From contig CANRHR010000004.1 in NCBI GenBank assembly GCA_947630475.1, positions 62,001-126,000 of the forward strand: DNA of 64,000 nucleotides, written 5' to 3'. The position numbers and the translations under genes were made by a program. Numbering within the stretch: the first letter of the stretch is position 1; every line of letters begins with the position of its first letter. This stretch comes from an uncultured Clostridia bacterium. GTDB lineage: Bacteria > Bacillota > Clostridia > Lachnospirales > CAG-274. Of this stretch, positions 9,787 through 19,659 are shown in pieces. The notes below the pieces were generated by a model, which did no database searches, had not been told where the DNA came from, and was given only the letters and a program-made list of their open reading frames with translations.

Positions 9787-9829
9787 TTTATTAACTCCTT
9801 TATCTGTCAACAGAAAAATTTTTAAAGTA

Positions 9830-11008
9830 TTATTTAAGAGATTTTATCTTTTTAAAACGATTTATTCCGTCATAAAGACGTGAAAGTCCGTCATTAAGAA
9901 TTTTGCGTGGACAGGCTATATTAAGACGAATGAAAGCTGAGCCTGTTTTGCCGTACTGCGCTCCTTGCGAAACATATAGCCCGGTTTCACGGCGGAGAAA
10001 TGTTTGAAGGTTAGAAGTATTTTCGCATAATTTGCGGCAGTCCAGCCACAAGAGATAAGTAGCGTCTGAGCTTACAAGTTTTATATCCGGAATATTTTTA
10101 TCTATAAACGATGCGGCGGTAAGTTTATTTTTATAAATATATTTTCTTAGTTCGTCAAGCCATTCTTCGCCTTTTGTAAAGGCGGCAACGGCCGCATCAA
10201 CGGCAAATGCATTTGCTTCCGCTATTTCATCTGTGTTAAGGGCACGCCATACCTTATGCCTTAGCACTGAATTTGGAATATATACCGCAGCGGTTTGAAG
10301 CCCCGGAATATTAAATGCTTTTGTCGGAGATATGCAGGTAATGCTGTTCATACGGCATTGCTCATTTACCGATGCAAAAGGGGTATATTCTTTTCCCGGG
10401 TCTGTAATATCACAGTGGATTTCATCCGAAACAACTGTTACATTATGCTTTAAGGCAAGGTGTCCGATTTTTGCAAGAGTTTTACTATCCCATATTTTGC
10501 CTATGGGATTATGCGGATTGCACAGCAGCATAAGACTTGTTTGAGGATCTGAAAGCTTTTCTTCCAGCTTATCAAAATCTATTGAATAGCAGCCGTTTTG
10601 ATAACAAAGCTGTGATTCTGATACATTTCTTCCGTTGTTTAAAATAGAGTTAAAAAAAATATTATAAACAGGCGTCTGTATAAGTACGTTTTCTCCTGCT
10701 GTAGTCAGCTTTCGCACAATTGATGAAATTGCCGGAACAACCCCTGTGCAGAAAATAAGATAATTTTTTTCCATATTGAAATTATGTCTTTTTTTCCACC
10801 ATTCGCATATAGCATTATTCCATCTTTCGGGTATGCTGCAGTAACCGAAGATACCGTGTTCCAAACGTTTTTTTAATTCTTCTGCGATAGGAGGGGCAAC
10901 CGTAAAATCCATATCGGCTACCCACATTGGCAGTTCATTTTCCGATACATCCCATTTTAATGAATCTGTATTGCGGCGGTCAATAATTTTGTCAAAATCG
11001 TATTTCAT
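9830..11008 (-). CDS. patB: MalY/PatB-family PLP C-S lyase / aminotransferase
   Basis: A 392-residue fold-type I PLP enzyme of the MalY/PatB group, mostly cystathionine beta-lyases or C-S lyases. Features: N-terminal LPMWVADMDF, the family hallmark; NPHNPIGKIW for PLP contact; VVSDEIHCDI with the PLP-ring Asp; SPTKAFNIPGLQ with the Schiff-base Lys; and FIRLNIACPR with the carboxylate-binding Arg. The start at 11008 overlaps the upstream gene by one nucleotide (TGATG) and has AAGGAG 8 nt before it; an ATG two codons upstream is too close to that site. Coupled to the DUF3737 gene and the amidohydrolase. The exact thiol substrate is not visible. Confidence 0.93.
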   Translation of the reverse strand: MKYDFDKIIDRRNTDSLKWDVSENELPMWVADMDFTVAPPIAEELKKRLEHGIFGYCSIPERWNNAICEWWKKRHNFNMEKNYLIFCTGVVPAISSIVRKLTTAGENVLIQTPVYNIFFNSILNNGRNVSESQLCYQNGCYSIDFDKLEEKLSDPQTSLMLLCNPHNPIGKIWDSKTLAKIGHLALKHNVTVVSDEIHCDITDPGKEYTPFASVNEQCRMNSITCISPTKAFNIPGLQTAAVYIPNSVLRHKVWRALNTDEIAEANAFAVDAAVAAFTKGEEWLDELRKYIYKNKLTAASFIDKNIPDIKLVSSDATYLLWLDCRKLCENTSNLQTFLRRETGLYVSQGAQYGKTGSAFIRLNIACPRKILNDGLSRLYDGINRFKKIKSLK

Positions 11009-11868
11009 CAGCATATCTCCTTACATGGAAAATCACGGCATATAATAACGGTTTTTAATGGATTAACTTTGTCTTTTTCAATTATCAGCTCTCCTATGCC
11101 GTTTGCCGTTATCCTGCCGCCCGATGGATTAAGAACGCTGTCTATTTTGCTTGTTATATCGGCATCTACGGTAGAGTATTCAAATGCAAGCGTAGTGTTT
11201 AGAAGCTTACAATTTTTCATAATTAAATTATCTATATAACACATTCCCTGCAGGCTCTCAACGCTACAGTTTACAAGGGTTAAATTTTTGGCGTTCCACC
11301 CGAGATATTCTCCGGATATAAACGAATCATAAACAGTTATATTTTCACTGTTCCAAAATGCATCTTTTGAAAGCAGGCGAGAATTGCGTATTACGATATT
11401 TTTTGCTCCGTCAAAGCAATAATTTCCGTAAAGAGTTAATCCATCCGCCGTCATATCAGAGCAGTTCATAGCAAAATAATCGCCCTTTGCCGTTACTTTA
11501 TCCAAGCTTATATTGCTGCAGCTCCATAAAGTTTCGGCTGCATTGGGAAGGGATACGTTTTCAAGCTTAACAGAGCTGCATCGGCGAAAATTTTTTGGCG
11601 CTTCTATTTGGCTGTCCTTTACTGTTATATTGTTTGTATACCAAACGCCGGCACGTGCCGCTTCAAACCATGTGCAGTTTTTTGCATATATATTTTTTGA
11701 GTACCAAAGCGGATATTTCCATTTAAACATAGAGCCGTAAAGCTTTATATCGGAAGACTCCTTTAGAGGAGATTCTCCGTCTGCAAAAATTGTATCTTCA
11801 AATGTTATGTTTTTTGCACCAAAAAGTGACCTTTCACCGGTATAATAACCTTGAGTTATTTTTTCCAT
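11008..11868 (-). CDS. DUF3737 family protein (predicted right-handed beta-helix)
   Basis: A 286-residue protein of the DUF3737 family. The sequence is a run of short beta-strand repeats with regularly spaced Asn, Ser and Val/Ile (patterns like SENITVYDSFIS and AKNLTLVNCSVE), as in pectate-lyase-like beta-helices. No signal peptide, so probably cytosolic. Family function is unknown to me. It is the first gene of the operon with patB and the M20D amidohydrolase, so a role linked to that pathway is possible. A GGTGAGGCG purine-rich site precedes the start, and a good promoter lies at 11904-11932. Confidence 0.88.
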   Translation of the reverse strand: MEKITQGYYTGERSLFGAKNITFEDTIFADGESPLKESSDIKLYGSMFKWKYPLWYSKNIYAKNCTWFEAARAGVWYTNNITVKDSQIEAPKNFRRCSSVKLENVSLPNAAETLWSCSNISLDKVTAKGDYFAMNCSDMTADGLTLYGNYCFDGAKNIVIRNSRLLSKDAFWNSENITVYDSFISGEYLGWNAKNLTLVNCSVESLQGMCYIDNLIMKNCKLLNTTLAFEYSTVDADITSKIDSVLNPSGGRITANGIGELIIEKDKVNPLKTVIICRDFPCKEIC

Positions 11869-11903
11869 ATTTGCATCGCCTCACCTTTTATTCAGTTAAA
11901 TAA

Positions 11904-11932
11904 ATTATAGTACATTTTTATATAAATGGCAA
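11904..11932 (-). promoter_or_regulatory. Sigma-A promoter of the DUF3737-patB-amidohydrolase operon
   Basis: On the minus strand, TTGCCA (forward 11927-11932), a 17-nt spacer, then a perfect TATAAT (forward 11904-11909), about 36 nt before the DUF3737 start codon. Confidence 0.88.
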
Positions 11933-12037
11933 ATGCTTATAATGAATGCTTTATTATGCTTGATATGCATATAAGAAATTTGGCTTTATCCGATTTTTTT
12001 AAACTCAAAAAGAAAATTAAATTTTTTATAAAAAAAC

Positions 12038-12066
12038 TTGTAAAGCTATTGTAAAAGTGGTATACT
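12038..12066 (+). promoter_or_regulatory. Sigma-A promoter with no downstream protein gene
   Basis: TTGTAA (12038-12043), a 17-nt spacer, TATACT (12061-12066). No plus-strand coding gene follows; the next element is a terminator about 100 nt downstream. Confidence 0.65.
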
Positions 12067-12072
12067 GTTTAT

Positions 12073-12180
12073 AGTTAAGAAATACATGTCATTGTATTAA
12101 AAGCAATTATGTTTTTTCATTTTTCATCTTTCCTTTTTTATCATATAATTTAAAAAAGTCTCCTATTAGGAGGCTTTTTT
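12073..12180 (+). ncRNA. Candidate small RNA of about 105 nt
   Basis: The segment lies between a plausible promoter (12038-12066) and an intrinsic terminator (stem 12152-12164 / 12168-12180, three-base loop). It has no open frame of note and resembles no RNA family I know. It runs convergently into gltD, so it may simply be terminator-proximal readthrough or an antisense RNA. It is inferred from promoter and terminator only. Confidence 0.4.
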
Positions 12181-12222
12181 ACTTTTTTAAATTATATGAT
12201 CCTGCCTAGGCAGGATCATATA
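12140..12222. terminator. Nested inverted repeats: bidirectional terminator and 30-bp perfect palindrome
   Basis: Three structures overlap. First, 12152-12164 pairs with 12168-12180, an A6/T6-flanked CTCCT/AGGAG hairpin that can terminate on either strand. Second, a perfect 20-nt inverted repeat at 12140-12159 and 12181-12200 encloses that hairpin. Third, a perfect 30-bp palindrome at 12193-12222 is centred on CCTAGG. The second and third compete for 12193-12200. Gene gltD (minus) ends 11 nt away. Confidence 0.8.
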
Positions 12223-12232
12223 TCAAAAAATA

Positions 12233-13711
12233 TTAAGCTTTTGTTCTTGATGAAAGAGAGTTTAAATATTTATCGCATTGCTCGGCAGCGCTTCTTCCCT
12301 CGTGTATTGCCCATACAACAAGGCTTTGGCCTCTCCTCATGTCGCCCGCCGCAAAAACGCCGGCAATATTTGTGCTGTATTTTCCGTATTCTGCTTTTAC
12401 GTTGCTTCTTGCGTCCGTTTCAAGTGAAAGCTGTTTTATTAATGTGTCTTCGGGGCCTAAAAAGCCCATCGCTATCAGCAGAAGCTGGCAGGGAAGCACT
12501 TTTTCGGTTCCTTTTATAGGCTTGGGAAATCTTTTGCCGTTTTCATTTACCCATTCCACCTCAACGGTATGGACAGCCTTAATATGACCGTTTTCATCAG
12601 GCTCTATCTTTGTGATTGTAGTTAAATATTGCCTGGGGTCTTTTCCGTAAAGCTCAATTGCTTCCTGCTGACCATAATCGGTCTTTTTTATTCTGGGCCA
12701 CTGTGGCCACGGATTGTCAGGTGTGCGGCTAATGGGAGCTTCCGGCATAATCTCAAGCTGAATAACGCTTTTGCAGCCATGTCTTATGCTTGTGCCTACA
12801 CAGTCTGTGCCTGTGTCGCCGCCGCCTACGATAACAACGTCCTTTCCCTCGGCGCTGATATATTTTCTGTCTTGAAGCTTTGAGTCAAGAAGACTTTTTG
12901 TGTTTTTTGAGAGGAAATCAACGGCAAAATGTATACCGCTGCATTCTCTTCCTTCCGCCTGTAAATCTCTTGGTTTTGTTGCGCCGCAGCAAAGAACCAC
13001 AGCGTCATATTCATTTACAAGCTTTGCCGCAGAATAATTTTTTCCTATTTCGGTGTCGGTAATAAATGTAATTCCCTCTTTTTTTAGTATATCGACTCTT
13101 CTTTGCACAATGCTTTTATCGAGTTTCATATTAGGTATGCCGTACATCAAAAGGCCGCCTATTCTGTCGCTTCTTTCAAAAACGGTGACTTTATGGCCAA
13201 ACTGATTGAGAATATCCGCACAAGCAAGCCCAGATGGACCGGAGCCTACCACAGCGACTCTTTTTTCGGTTGATTTTTTGGGTATCCTCGGCAAAACCTT
13301 GCCTTCTTCAAACATTTTATCTATTATATGAACCTCAATATTTTTTACCGTAACGGCAGGCTCAAGCATACCAAGCGTACAGGAGCCTTCGCATAAAGCA
13401 GGGCAGACTCTTCCTGTAAATTCCGGAAAGTTGCTTGTTTTTGAAAGACGTTTGTAAGCTTCGTCGTATTTTCCTCTGTATACAAGGTCGTTCCATTCGG
13501 GAATGAGGTTGCCCAATGGGCAGCCTCCCTCCAAAGGTTTGCCTGTATGGCAGAATGCAACGCCGCAGTTCATGCATCTTGCGCCCTGCTGTTCAAGCTC
13601 GGCTTCGCTGAAATGTGTATGAAATTCATCCCAGTCTTTCATCCTTATATCGGGTTCTCTGTCTTTGGGAAGTTTTCTTTCAAACTCTAAAAATCCTGTT
13701 GGCTTACCCAT
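12233..13711 (-). CDS. gltD: Glutamate synthase small subunit
   Basis: The 492-residue NADPH-dehydrogenase subunit of GOGAT, which passes electrons from NAD(P)H through FAD and Fe-S clusters to the large subunit. The N-terminus carries the cluster cysteines ([28 protein letters not shown]). Two dinucleotide-binding motifs follow ([15 protein letters not shown] for [15 protein letters not shown] for NADPH), then the C-terminal [19 protein letters not shown]. Its start overlaps the end of gltB by 8 nt, indicating coupled translation. It is a paralogue of the NfnB subunit encoded at 40240. Confidence 0.98.
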   Translation of the reverse strand: MGKPTGFLEFERKLPKDREPDIRMKDWDEFHTHFSEAELEQQGARCMNCGVAFCHTGKPLEGGCPLGNLIPEWNDLVYRGKYDEAYKRLSKTSNFPEFTGRVCPALCEGSCTLGMLEPAVTVKNIEVHIIDKMFEEGKVLPRIPKKSTEKRVAVVGSGPSGLACADILNQFGHKVTVFERSDRIGGLLMYGIPNMKLDKSIVQRRVDILKKEGITFITDTEIGKNYSAAKLVNEYDAVVLCCGATKPRDLQAEGRECSGIHFAVDFLSKNTKSLLDSKLQDRKYISAEGKDVVIVGGGDTGTDCVGTSIRHGCKSVIQLEIMPEAPISRTPDNPWPQWPRIKKTDYGQQEAIELYGKDPRQYLTTITKIEPDENGHIKAVHTVEVEWVNENGKRFPKPIKGTEKVLPCQLLLIAMGFLGPEDTLIKQLSLETDARSNVKAEYGKYSTNIAGVFAAGDMRRGQSLVVWAIHEGRSAAEQCDKYLNSLSSRTKA

Positions 13712-16700
13712 TTACAGCACTCCTTTCATGCTTTGCCGTTTCTGCTTTGATTACCGTTTCAAAAGCGGCAAGCTCTGCTTCGTCATCGGATAGATTATTA
13801 AGCTTGCCTGCTTTAATTGCTTCTGTAATTTTTTTGTATGCCATTGGTATAACCTTTACAAACTTGTTTACAAGATTATCAAAATCGTCCAAAATAGCTC
13901 TTGCTTTTTTGCTGTTTGTATATAAATAATGCTTTTCGAGCATAGCTTTTAATTCGTCTCTGTCCTCGCTGTCGCTCATATCCTCCATAAGAACAAGAGT
14001 TTTGTTTAAATTATTTTCAAAATTACCGTCTTCATCATAAACATAGGCAATACCGCCGCTCATGCCTGCCGCAAAGTTTCTGCCTGTTTTTCCTATTACG
14101 GCTACTCTTCCGCCTGTCATATATTCGCAGCCATGCTCGCCGATTCCCTCAACAACGGCATTTACACCGCTGTTTCTTACACAGAAGCGCTCTCCGGCAA
14201 GACCGTTTATATAAGCCTCGCCTTTTATTGCGCCAAAGAAAGCAACGTTGCCTATAATAACATTTTCATCGGCTTCAAACTCGGCGTTTTGGGGAGGAAC
14301 AACAATAATTTTTCCTCCGCTTAAACCCTTGCCGATATAGTCGTTTGAATCGCCCTCAAGACGCATTGTGACGCCCGGAGCAAGGAATGCTCCGAAGCTT
14401 TGCCCCGCAGAGCCTCTGAAACAGAGGTTTATGGTATCTTCTTTAAGCCCTGTGGCACCATGGCGCCTTGCTATCTCGCTTGAAAGAATTGTTCCGCATA
14501 CACGGTTTATGTTTGTAACGGCAAGACAGGCTTCAACTCTTTTTCCGCTTGCCATAGCAGGTTCGCAAAGCCTTACAAGAGCGTTTACATCAAGAGATTT
14601 TTCAAGCTCGTGATTTTGTTTAACGTTAAAATATCTTTCGCTGTCGTTTGAACATATCTTAGGCTGATATAAAACCCCTGTGAGATCAACGGTTTTAGCT
14701 TTCCAGTTTTCAACTTTTTTGGGCATGAGCTTTTCTACATGGCCTATCATTTCGTTGATGGTTCTTACGCCTATTTTTGCCATCCATTCTCTTAAATCGG
14801 CTGCAATAAAACGCATAAAGTTTTCAACGTATTCAGGCTTGCCCATAAATTTTGCTCTAAGATCAGGATTTTGGGTCGCAACGCCGACAGGACAAGTATC
14901 AAGGTTGCATACTCTCATCATAACACAGCCCATAGTGATAAGAGGCCCTGTTGCAAAGCCAAATTCTTCGGCTCCGAGAAGCGCGGCTATCGCTACATCA
15001 CGTCCTGTTAAAAGTTTGCCGTCAGTTTCTATAACAACTCGGTTTCTCAGGTTGTTCATAAGAAGCGCCTGATGAGTTTCGGCAACGCCAAGCTCCCAAG
15101 GAAGCCCTGCGTGTCTTATGCTTGTTTTTGGCGCAGCTCCTGTTCCACCGTCATATCCGCTTATTAAAATAACGTCTGCACGGCTTTTGGCAACGCCTAC
15201 AGCGATTGTACCGACGCCTGCTTCGCTTACAAGCTTAACGCTTATTCTGGCATCTCTGTTTGCGTTTTTGAGATCGTGTACAAGCTGTGCCAAATCCTCT
15301 ATAGAATATATATCATGGTGAGGCGGCGGAGAAATAAGACTTACACCCGGGGTTGAGTTTCTAGCTTTTGCAATCCAAGGATAAACTTTCTTTCCGGGAA
15401 GATGACCGCCTTCTCCGGGCTTTGCGCCCTGCGCCATTTTTATTTGTATCTCAACAGCGTTTTGAAGATAGTTTATTGTAACGCCGAAGCGGCCTGAAGC
15501 AACCTGCTTGATTGCAGAACAGCGGCTGTCACCGTTTTCATCTCTTATAAATCTGTCGGGTGTTTCTCCACCTTCTCCGGTGTTTGATTTTCCGCCGAGC
15601 CTGTTCATGGCTATTGCCATACATTCATGGGCCTCTTTGCTTATAGAGCCATAGCTCATAGCCCCTGTTTTAAAGCGCTTAACTATGGATTCAACAGGTT
15701 CTACCGTATCTATGTTTATCGGCTTATCTATCGTTCTTATATCCAGAAGGCTCCTTATTGTGCAAAGATGCTCTTCGTTATTCATAATATTTGTATATTC
15801 TTTAAAAAGCTTATAATCACCAGTTCTGCAGGCTGTTTGAAGCTTGTGGATTGTTTCGGGATTAAACATGTGATATTCGCCGTTTCTTCTCCACTTGTAT
15901 TCACCGCCGGGATCCAATGCATCTGAAATTGTAAGAGGCTCAAACGCCTTATCATGACGAAGTCTTGCTTCTTTTTCTATATGATTTATATCAAGGCCGC
16001 CTATTCTTGTCGCCGTACCCGTGAAAAATTCATTCACAACGCTTTCGCTTATTCCAAGAGCCTCGAAAATCTGGGCTCCCTGATATGATTGTATAGTTGA
16101 TATGCCCATTTTAGACATTATTTTAACAATACCATGAGTTACGGCATCAATATAAGTTTTAACAGCTTCGTCCTTTTCTTTTGATATATAGCCTTTTTCA
16201 GACATATCCTCAAGTGTTTTGTATACAAGATAAGGATTAATCGCATTTACGCCATAGCCTAAAAGAACTGCAAAATGATGCACCTCTCTGGGTTCTCCGG
16301 ATTCAAGAATTATGCTGACATTCATGCGCGTTCCTTTTTCTATAAGGTGGTGGTGAAGCCCGGCGCAGGCAAGCAAAGCCGGTATAGCGGCTTTATTTTC
16401 ATTTACGCCCTTATCTGAAAGTATAATAAGATTATATCCGTTATCAACAGCAATATCTGCTGCATTGTATATATCTTTAATTGCCTGAATCATATCATCC
16501 GGCGTATTTTTATTGTATAAAATAGGTATTGTAACAGTTTTAAAGCCTTTTGATTTTATTCCCCTAAGCCTGCTTATTTGGGTATTGCTTAAAATAGGAG
16601 TTTTAGACCTAATTCTTCGGCAGTTTTCCGGATTATGCTTAAGGAGATTTTTTTCTCCGCCAAGGTATACAAGCGAAGAGGTAACTATTTCCTCCCTTAT

Positions 16701-18422
16701 TGCGTCAATCGGAGGATTTGTAACCTGAGCAAAAAGCTGCTTAAAGTAATTATACAAAAGCTGAGGTTTTTCGGATAAAACGGCAAGGGGAATATCCGTA
16801 CCCATTGCAGAAATAGGATCTTCGCCTTTTTCCACGATGCCCTTAAGCGTAGCGTCTATATCCTCCCAAGTATAGCCAAAGGCCTTTTGTTCGGTTAAAA
16901 GAGGGAGCTTAGAATTGAAGTCGTTTTCTCTGTTAACAAAAAGATTTTCAAGCTCTAAAAATCTTTTTACTATAAGCTCGCCAAAGGGCTGTTTTTGAGC
17001 CTGTTTTTTTATTCCGTCGACAAGCTGAGCCCAGTCGCTTATGCTTCCTTCGTCATATTCTGTTTCATCTATATTTATAAGATTTTCCTTAAGCCATTGT
17101 CCGTAAGGATTTGATTTTGAAATCTTATCCTTAATTTCTTCATCTTCAATAATTCTTCCGGATTTTGTATCTATAAGAAGCATTTTTCCGGGGTGGAGTC
17201 TTTCTTTTTTTATAATTTTTTCAACCTCAACACCGCTTACGCCTACTTCTGAGGAAAGAATTACCATATCGTCTTTTGTAACATAATATCTGGCAGGCCT
17301 TAAACCGTTTCTGTCGAGAGTTGCGCCGACAAGCACACCGTCTGTAAATGCTATTGCGGCGGGTCCGTCCCAAGGCTCTCCGGTGCAGGAGTTATATTCA
17401 TAAAATGCCCTTTTGTTCTCATCCATAGTGGTATCATTTTCCCATGGTTCGGGTATTGTCATCATAACGGCTTCGGGAAGAGAGTAGCCCGAAAGGGTGA
17501 GCATATGAAGATAGTTATCAAGCATAGCGGAGTCGCTGCCGTCTTCGTTTATTATAGGATAGATCCTTTTAAGATCGTCACCAAAGGCTTCGGATTCGAA
17601 CATTTTTTCTCTTGCCTTAGTCCAGTTTACGTTACCTCTTATTGTATTAATTTCTCCGTTATGGATAATATATCTGTTAGGATGCGCTCTTTCCCAACTG
17701 GGGAAAGTATTTGTTGAAAATCTTGAATGAACAAGGGCTATTGACGTTGTCATATCAAGATCCATCAAATCTAGATAAAAGCTTGCAACCTGGTCGGGGG
17801 TAAGCATACCTTTATAAACTATGGTGCGGCTTGATAATGATGTAAAATAAAAATAAGGATCGGCATCGGCGCAGGCACGAATTTCTTTTTCGGCTCTTTT
17901 AAGAATAATGAAAAGCTTTCTTTCAAAGGCTATTCCCGCTTCTATGTTGTCGGCTTTTTTTATAAAAACCTGCATAATCCTAGGCATTGCATCAACGGCG
18001 CTTTTTCCTATGCATTTTACATATGTGGGCACTTCTCTTATGCCGAGATAATGCTGACCTTCTTCTTCAATTATTTTAATAAGCTTTTTAATGCTTTTAA
18101 ATCTTGTCTGCTCATCCGGAGATAAAAAAAGCATACCAACGCCGTAATCTCCTTCATTGGGCAGTTTTATATCCTCATTTACACAAACCTTTTTAAAAAA
18201 ATTATGAGGTATCTGTATAAGTATGCCGGCTCCGTCACCTGTATCAGGCTCACTTCCAACGCCGCCTCTGTGAGAGAGCTTTTTTAAAATTCCGATCGCA
18301 CTTGTTATAATATCATGGCTTTTTTTGCCCTTTATATTTGCGATAAAGCCTATGCCGCAGCTGTCATGCTCAAACATAGGATCATATAAGCCCTGCTTTT
18401 CAGGCAAACCTATCTGCTTCAC
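13704..18422 (-). CDS. gltB: Glutamate synthase large subunit
   Basis: Large GOGAT subunit, about 1572 residues. An N-terminal glutaminase domain carries the nucleophile Cys in [10 protein letters not shown], exposed after removal of a short propeptide. The FMN/2-oxoglutarate domain contains [12 protein letters not shown] and the 3Fe-4S ligands [12 protein letters not shown], and the C-terminal beta-helix has GxxGG repeats. It makes two glutamates from glutamine and 2-oxoglutarate. I prefer the GTG at 18422 ([10 protein letters not shown]), because AAAGGA lies about 9 nt upstream. ATG codons at 18440 and 18431 are alternatives without usable sites. Operon with gltD; leader described at 18487-18590. 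Confidence 0.96.
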   Translation of the reverse strand: MKQIGLPEKQGLYDPMFEHDSCGIGFIANIKGKKSHDIITSAIGILKKLSHRGGVGSEPDTGDGAGILIQIPHNFFKKVCVNEDIKLPNEGDYGVGMLFLSPDEQTRFKSIKKLIKIIEEEGQHYLGIREVPTYVKCIGKSAVDAMPRIMQVFIKKADNIEAGIAFERKLFIILKRAEKEIRACADADPYFYFTSLSSRTIVYKGMLTPDQVASFYLDLMDLDMTTSIALVHSRFSTNTFPSWERAHPNRYIIHNGEINTIRGNVNWTKAREKMFESEAFGDDLKRIYPIINEDGSDSAMLDNYLHMLTLSGYSLPEAVMMTIPEPWENDTTMDENKRAFYEYNSCTGEPWDGPAAIAFTDGVLVGATLDRNGLRPARYYVTKDDMVILSSEVGVSGVEVEKIIKKERLHPGKMLLIDTKSGRIIEDEEIKDKISKSNPYGQWLKENLINIDETEYDEGSISDWAQLVDGIKKQAQKQPFGELIVKRFLELENLFVNRENDFNSKLPLLTEQKAFGYTWEDIDATLKGIVEKGEDPISAMGTDIPLAVLSEKPQLLYNYFKQLFAQVTNPPIDAIREEIVTSSLVYLGGEKNLLKHNPENCRRIRSKTPILSNTQISRLRGIKSKGFKTVTIPILYNKNTPDDMIQAIKDIYNAADIAVDNGYNLIILSDKGVNENKAAIPALLACAGLHHHLIEKGTRMNVSIILESGEPREVHHFAVLLGYGVNAINPYLVYKTLEDMSEKGYISKEKDEAVKTYIDAVTHGIVKIMSKMGISTIQSYQGAQIFEALGISESVVNEFFTGTATRIGGLDINHIEKEARLRHDKAFEPLTISDALDPGGEYKWRRNGEYHMFNPETIHKLQTACRTGDYKLFKEYTNIMNNEEHLCTIRSLLDIRTIDKPINIDTVEPVESIVKRFKTGAMSYGSISKEAHECMAIAMNRLGGKSNTGEGGETPDRFIRDENGDSRCSAIKQVASGRFGVTINYLQNAVEIQIKMAQGAKPGEGGHLPGKKVYPWIAKARNSTPGVSLISPPPHHDIYSIEDLAQLVHDLKNANRDARISVKLVSEAGVGTIAVGVAKSRADVILISGYDGGTGAAPKTSIRHAGLPWELGVAETHQALLMNNLRNRVVIETDGKLLTGRDVAIAALLGAEEFGFATGPLITMGCVMMRVCNLDTCPVGVATQNPDLRAKFMGKPEYVENFMRFIAADLREWMAKIGVRTINEMIGHVEKLMPKKVENWKAKTVDLTGVLYQPKICSNDSERYFNVKQNHELEKSLDVNALVRLCEPAMASGKRVEACLAVTNINRVCGTILSSEIARRHGATGLKEDTINLCFRGSAGQSFGAFLAPGVTMRLEGDSNDYIGKGLSGGKIIVVPPQNAEFEADENVIIGNVAFFGAIKGEAYINGLAGERFCVRNSGVNAVVEGIGEHGCEYMTGGRVAVIGKTGRNFAAGMSGGIAYVYDEDGNFENNLNKTLVLMEDMSDSEDRDELKAMLEKHYLYTNSKKARAILDDFDNLVNKFVKVIPMAYKKITEAIKAGKLNNLSDDEAELAAFETVIKAETAKHERSAVNG

Positions 18423-18486
18423 AAAGATCATTCCTTTCATTTTGAATTTATTTTTAAGGTTTAATTCATTTTAGTGATTAAAATTA

Positions 18487-18549
18487 AAAGGCACCTTAAG
18501 TAAAAAATCAAAAGAAAACCCTTTTGATCTTAATACTTAAGACGCCTTT
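18487..18549 (-). promoter_or_regulatory. Long leader hairpin with terminator-like inner stem upstream of gltB
   Basis: In the minus-strand leader, forward 18534-18549 and 18487-18502 form a 16-bp outer stem with two G-U pairs. It encloses a 9-bp inner stem (forward 521-529 with 506-514 of the 18-kb block, loop of six). The inner stem is followed by U6 in the transcript, as in an intrinsic terminator. The hairpin sits at the extreme 5' end, right after the promoter. It suggests attenuation or mRNA stabilisation; no known riboswitch class is recognisable. Confidence 0.6.
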
Positions 18550-18561
18550 GCCTTATAAAGT

Positions 18562-18590
18562 ATTTTACTATATTTATTTAATAAATGCAA
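18562..18590 (-). promoter_or_regulatory. gltB: Sigma-A promoter of gltBD
   Basis: On the minus strand, TTGCAT (forward 18585-18590), a 17-nt spacer and TAAAAT (forward 18562-18567). The predicted start of transcription, near 18555, falls just before the leader hairpin. Confidence 0.75.
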
Positions 18591-18743
18591 TAGTTATGCC
18601 GTTTATTTTTAATATTATTTATTTTTTTTTAAAAAATAAGGTTTAAATTTAATTATGCAGGCTTTAAGGCAGAGGAAGTTAGGTTTATTTTCAAAATGAA
18701 GGAAAAAATAAATATCCTGCATTTTTTGTATTGAAATGAAAAA

Positions 18744-18772
18744 TTGACTTATTTTATACGGAATGTTATAAT
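18744..18772 (+). promoter_or_regulatory. rbr: Sigma-A promoter of rubrerythrin
   Basis: TTGACT (18744-18749), a 17-nt spacer and a perfect TATAAT (18767-18772), leaving a leader of about 90 nt that contains one copy of the dispersed repeat. The region 18591-18743 between the divergent promoters is AT-rich, with no other recognised element. Confidence 0.9.
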
Positions 18773-18828
18773 TAAAAATACAATTTCAATTTTCCAATCG
18801 ATAAGCCGCCAAGTATTGTTAATAAATA

Positions 18829-18844
18829 TAAGCGGAGTACGAAT
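18829..18844 (+). repeat. Dispersed intergenic repeat, copy B
   Basis: A 16-mer (TAAGCGGAGTACGAAT) identical to 42571-42586, lying in the rubrerythrin leader 27 nt before the start codon. Confidence 0.6.
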
Positions 18845-18871
18845 GGTATTAAAAACAAGGAGGATATTTTT

Positions 18872-19414
18872 ATGAAAGAATTAAAAGGAAGCAAAACGGA
18901 AGAAAATTTAAAGACAGCTTTTGCCGGAGAATGTCAAGCAAGAACAAAGTATACTTATTATGCAAGCAAAGCCAAAAAAGACGGATATGAGCAGATAGCG
19001 GCAATCTTTATGGAAACTGCCGAAAATGAAAAAGAGCATGCAAAAATTTGGTTTAAGCTTTTAAACGGCGGAAATATTCCGGCTACAACAGAGAATCTTA
19101 AAGATGCAGCCGAAGGTGAAAATTTTGAGTGGACGGATATGTATGCCGAATTTGCAAAAACGGCAAAGCAAGAAGGCTTTGATGATATAGCAGTCCTTTT
19201 TGAAGAGGTAGGCAAAATTGAAAAGGAGCATGAAGAAAGGTACAGAAAGCTTTTGTCAAATATAGAGGGCGGGCTTGTTTTCTCAAGAGATGGCGATACT
19301 GTTTGGCAGTGCGCAAACTGCGGACATATTCACATTGGCAAAGATGCTCCTGAGGTTTGCCCCGTGTGCGATCATCCAAGATCATTCTTCAAAATTAAAG
19401 CGGAAAATTATTAA
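18872..19414 (+). CDS. rbr: Rubrerythrin
   Basis: A 180-residue non-haem iron peroxidase that reduces hydrogen peroxide in anaerobes. The N-terminal ferritin-like di-iron domain (about 1-140) carries two ExxH motifs (ENEKEH and IEKEHEE) and the Glu ligand in [11 protein letters not shown]. The C-terminal rubredoxin domain (about 145-180) has the two CxxC knuckles CANCGH and CPVCDH. Start supported by AAGGAGG. Single gene with its own strong promoter; a peroxide-responsive repressor site (PerR box) was not evident by eye. Identity is secure. Confidence 0.97.
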   Translation: MKELKGSKTEENLKTAFAGECQARTKYTYYASKAKKDGYEQIAAIFMETAENEKEHAKIWFKLLNGGNIPATTENLKDAAEGENFEWTDMYAEFAKTAKQEGFDDIAVLFEEVGKIEKEHEERYRKLLSNIEGGLVFSRDGDTVWQCANCGHIHIGKDAPEVCPVCDHPRSFFKIKAENY

Positions 19415-19470
19415 TAACAAAAATCTGTGGTTCTTAGTTTGTTAAAAAAATAATGTTTGTTGATTTTATA

Positions 19471-19612
19471 AAAGAGCGCCGCAGACTAAAATCCGCAGGA
19501 CGAGCTTTGCCCGTCCGAGGAAAAAGGTGAGTTTCAAGGGATTTTTAATCCCGATGGAACGAACCTTTTATACTTCTGTTCCCTCTCGAAAAAGTCCACT
19601 TGGACTTTTTCG
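19471..19612. other. Structured intergenic segment with several hairpins
   Basis: Between convergent rbr and the flippase gene lies a stretch denser in G+C than its surroundings and rich in small inverted repeats. GGACGAGC pairs with GCCCGTCC at about 19498-19516. GGGAT pairs with ATCCC across TTTTA near 19538-19552. A perfect 11-bp stem links 19587-19597 with 19602-19612. No open frame. It may be a repeat-element relic or an extended 3' region. Confidence 0.45.
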
Positions 19613-19620
19613 ACACTCAT

Positions 19621-19644
19621 AAGGCAGCCATTAGGGCTGCCTTT
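19621..19644. terminator. Terminator between rubrerythrin and the flippase gene
   Basis: AAGGCAGCC (19621-19629) pairs with GGCTGCCTT (19635-19643) around a 5-nt loop, followed by a short T run. It is positioned to end both convergent transcripts. Confidence 0.7.
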
Positions 19645-19659
19645 ACTATATAAAAATTA

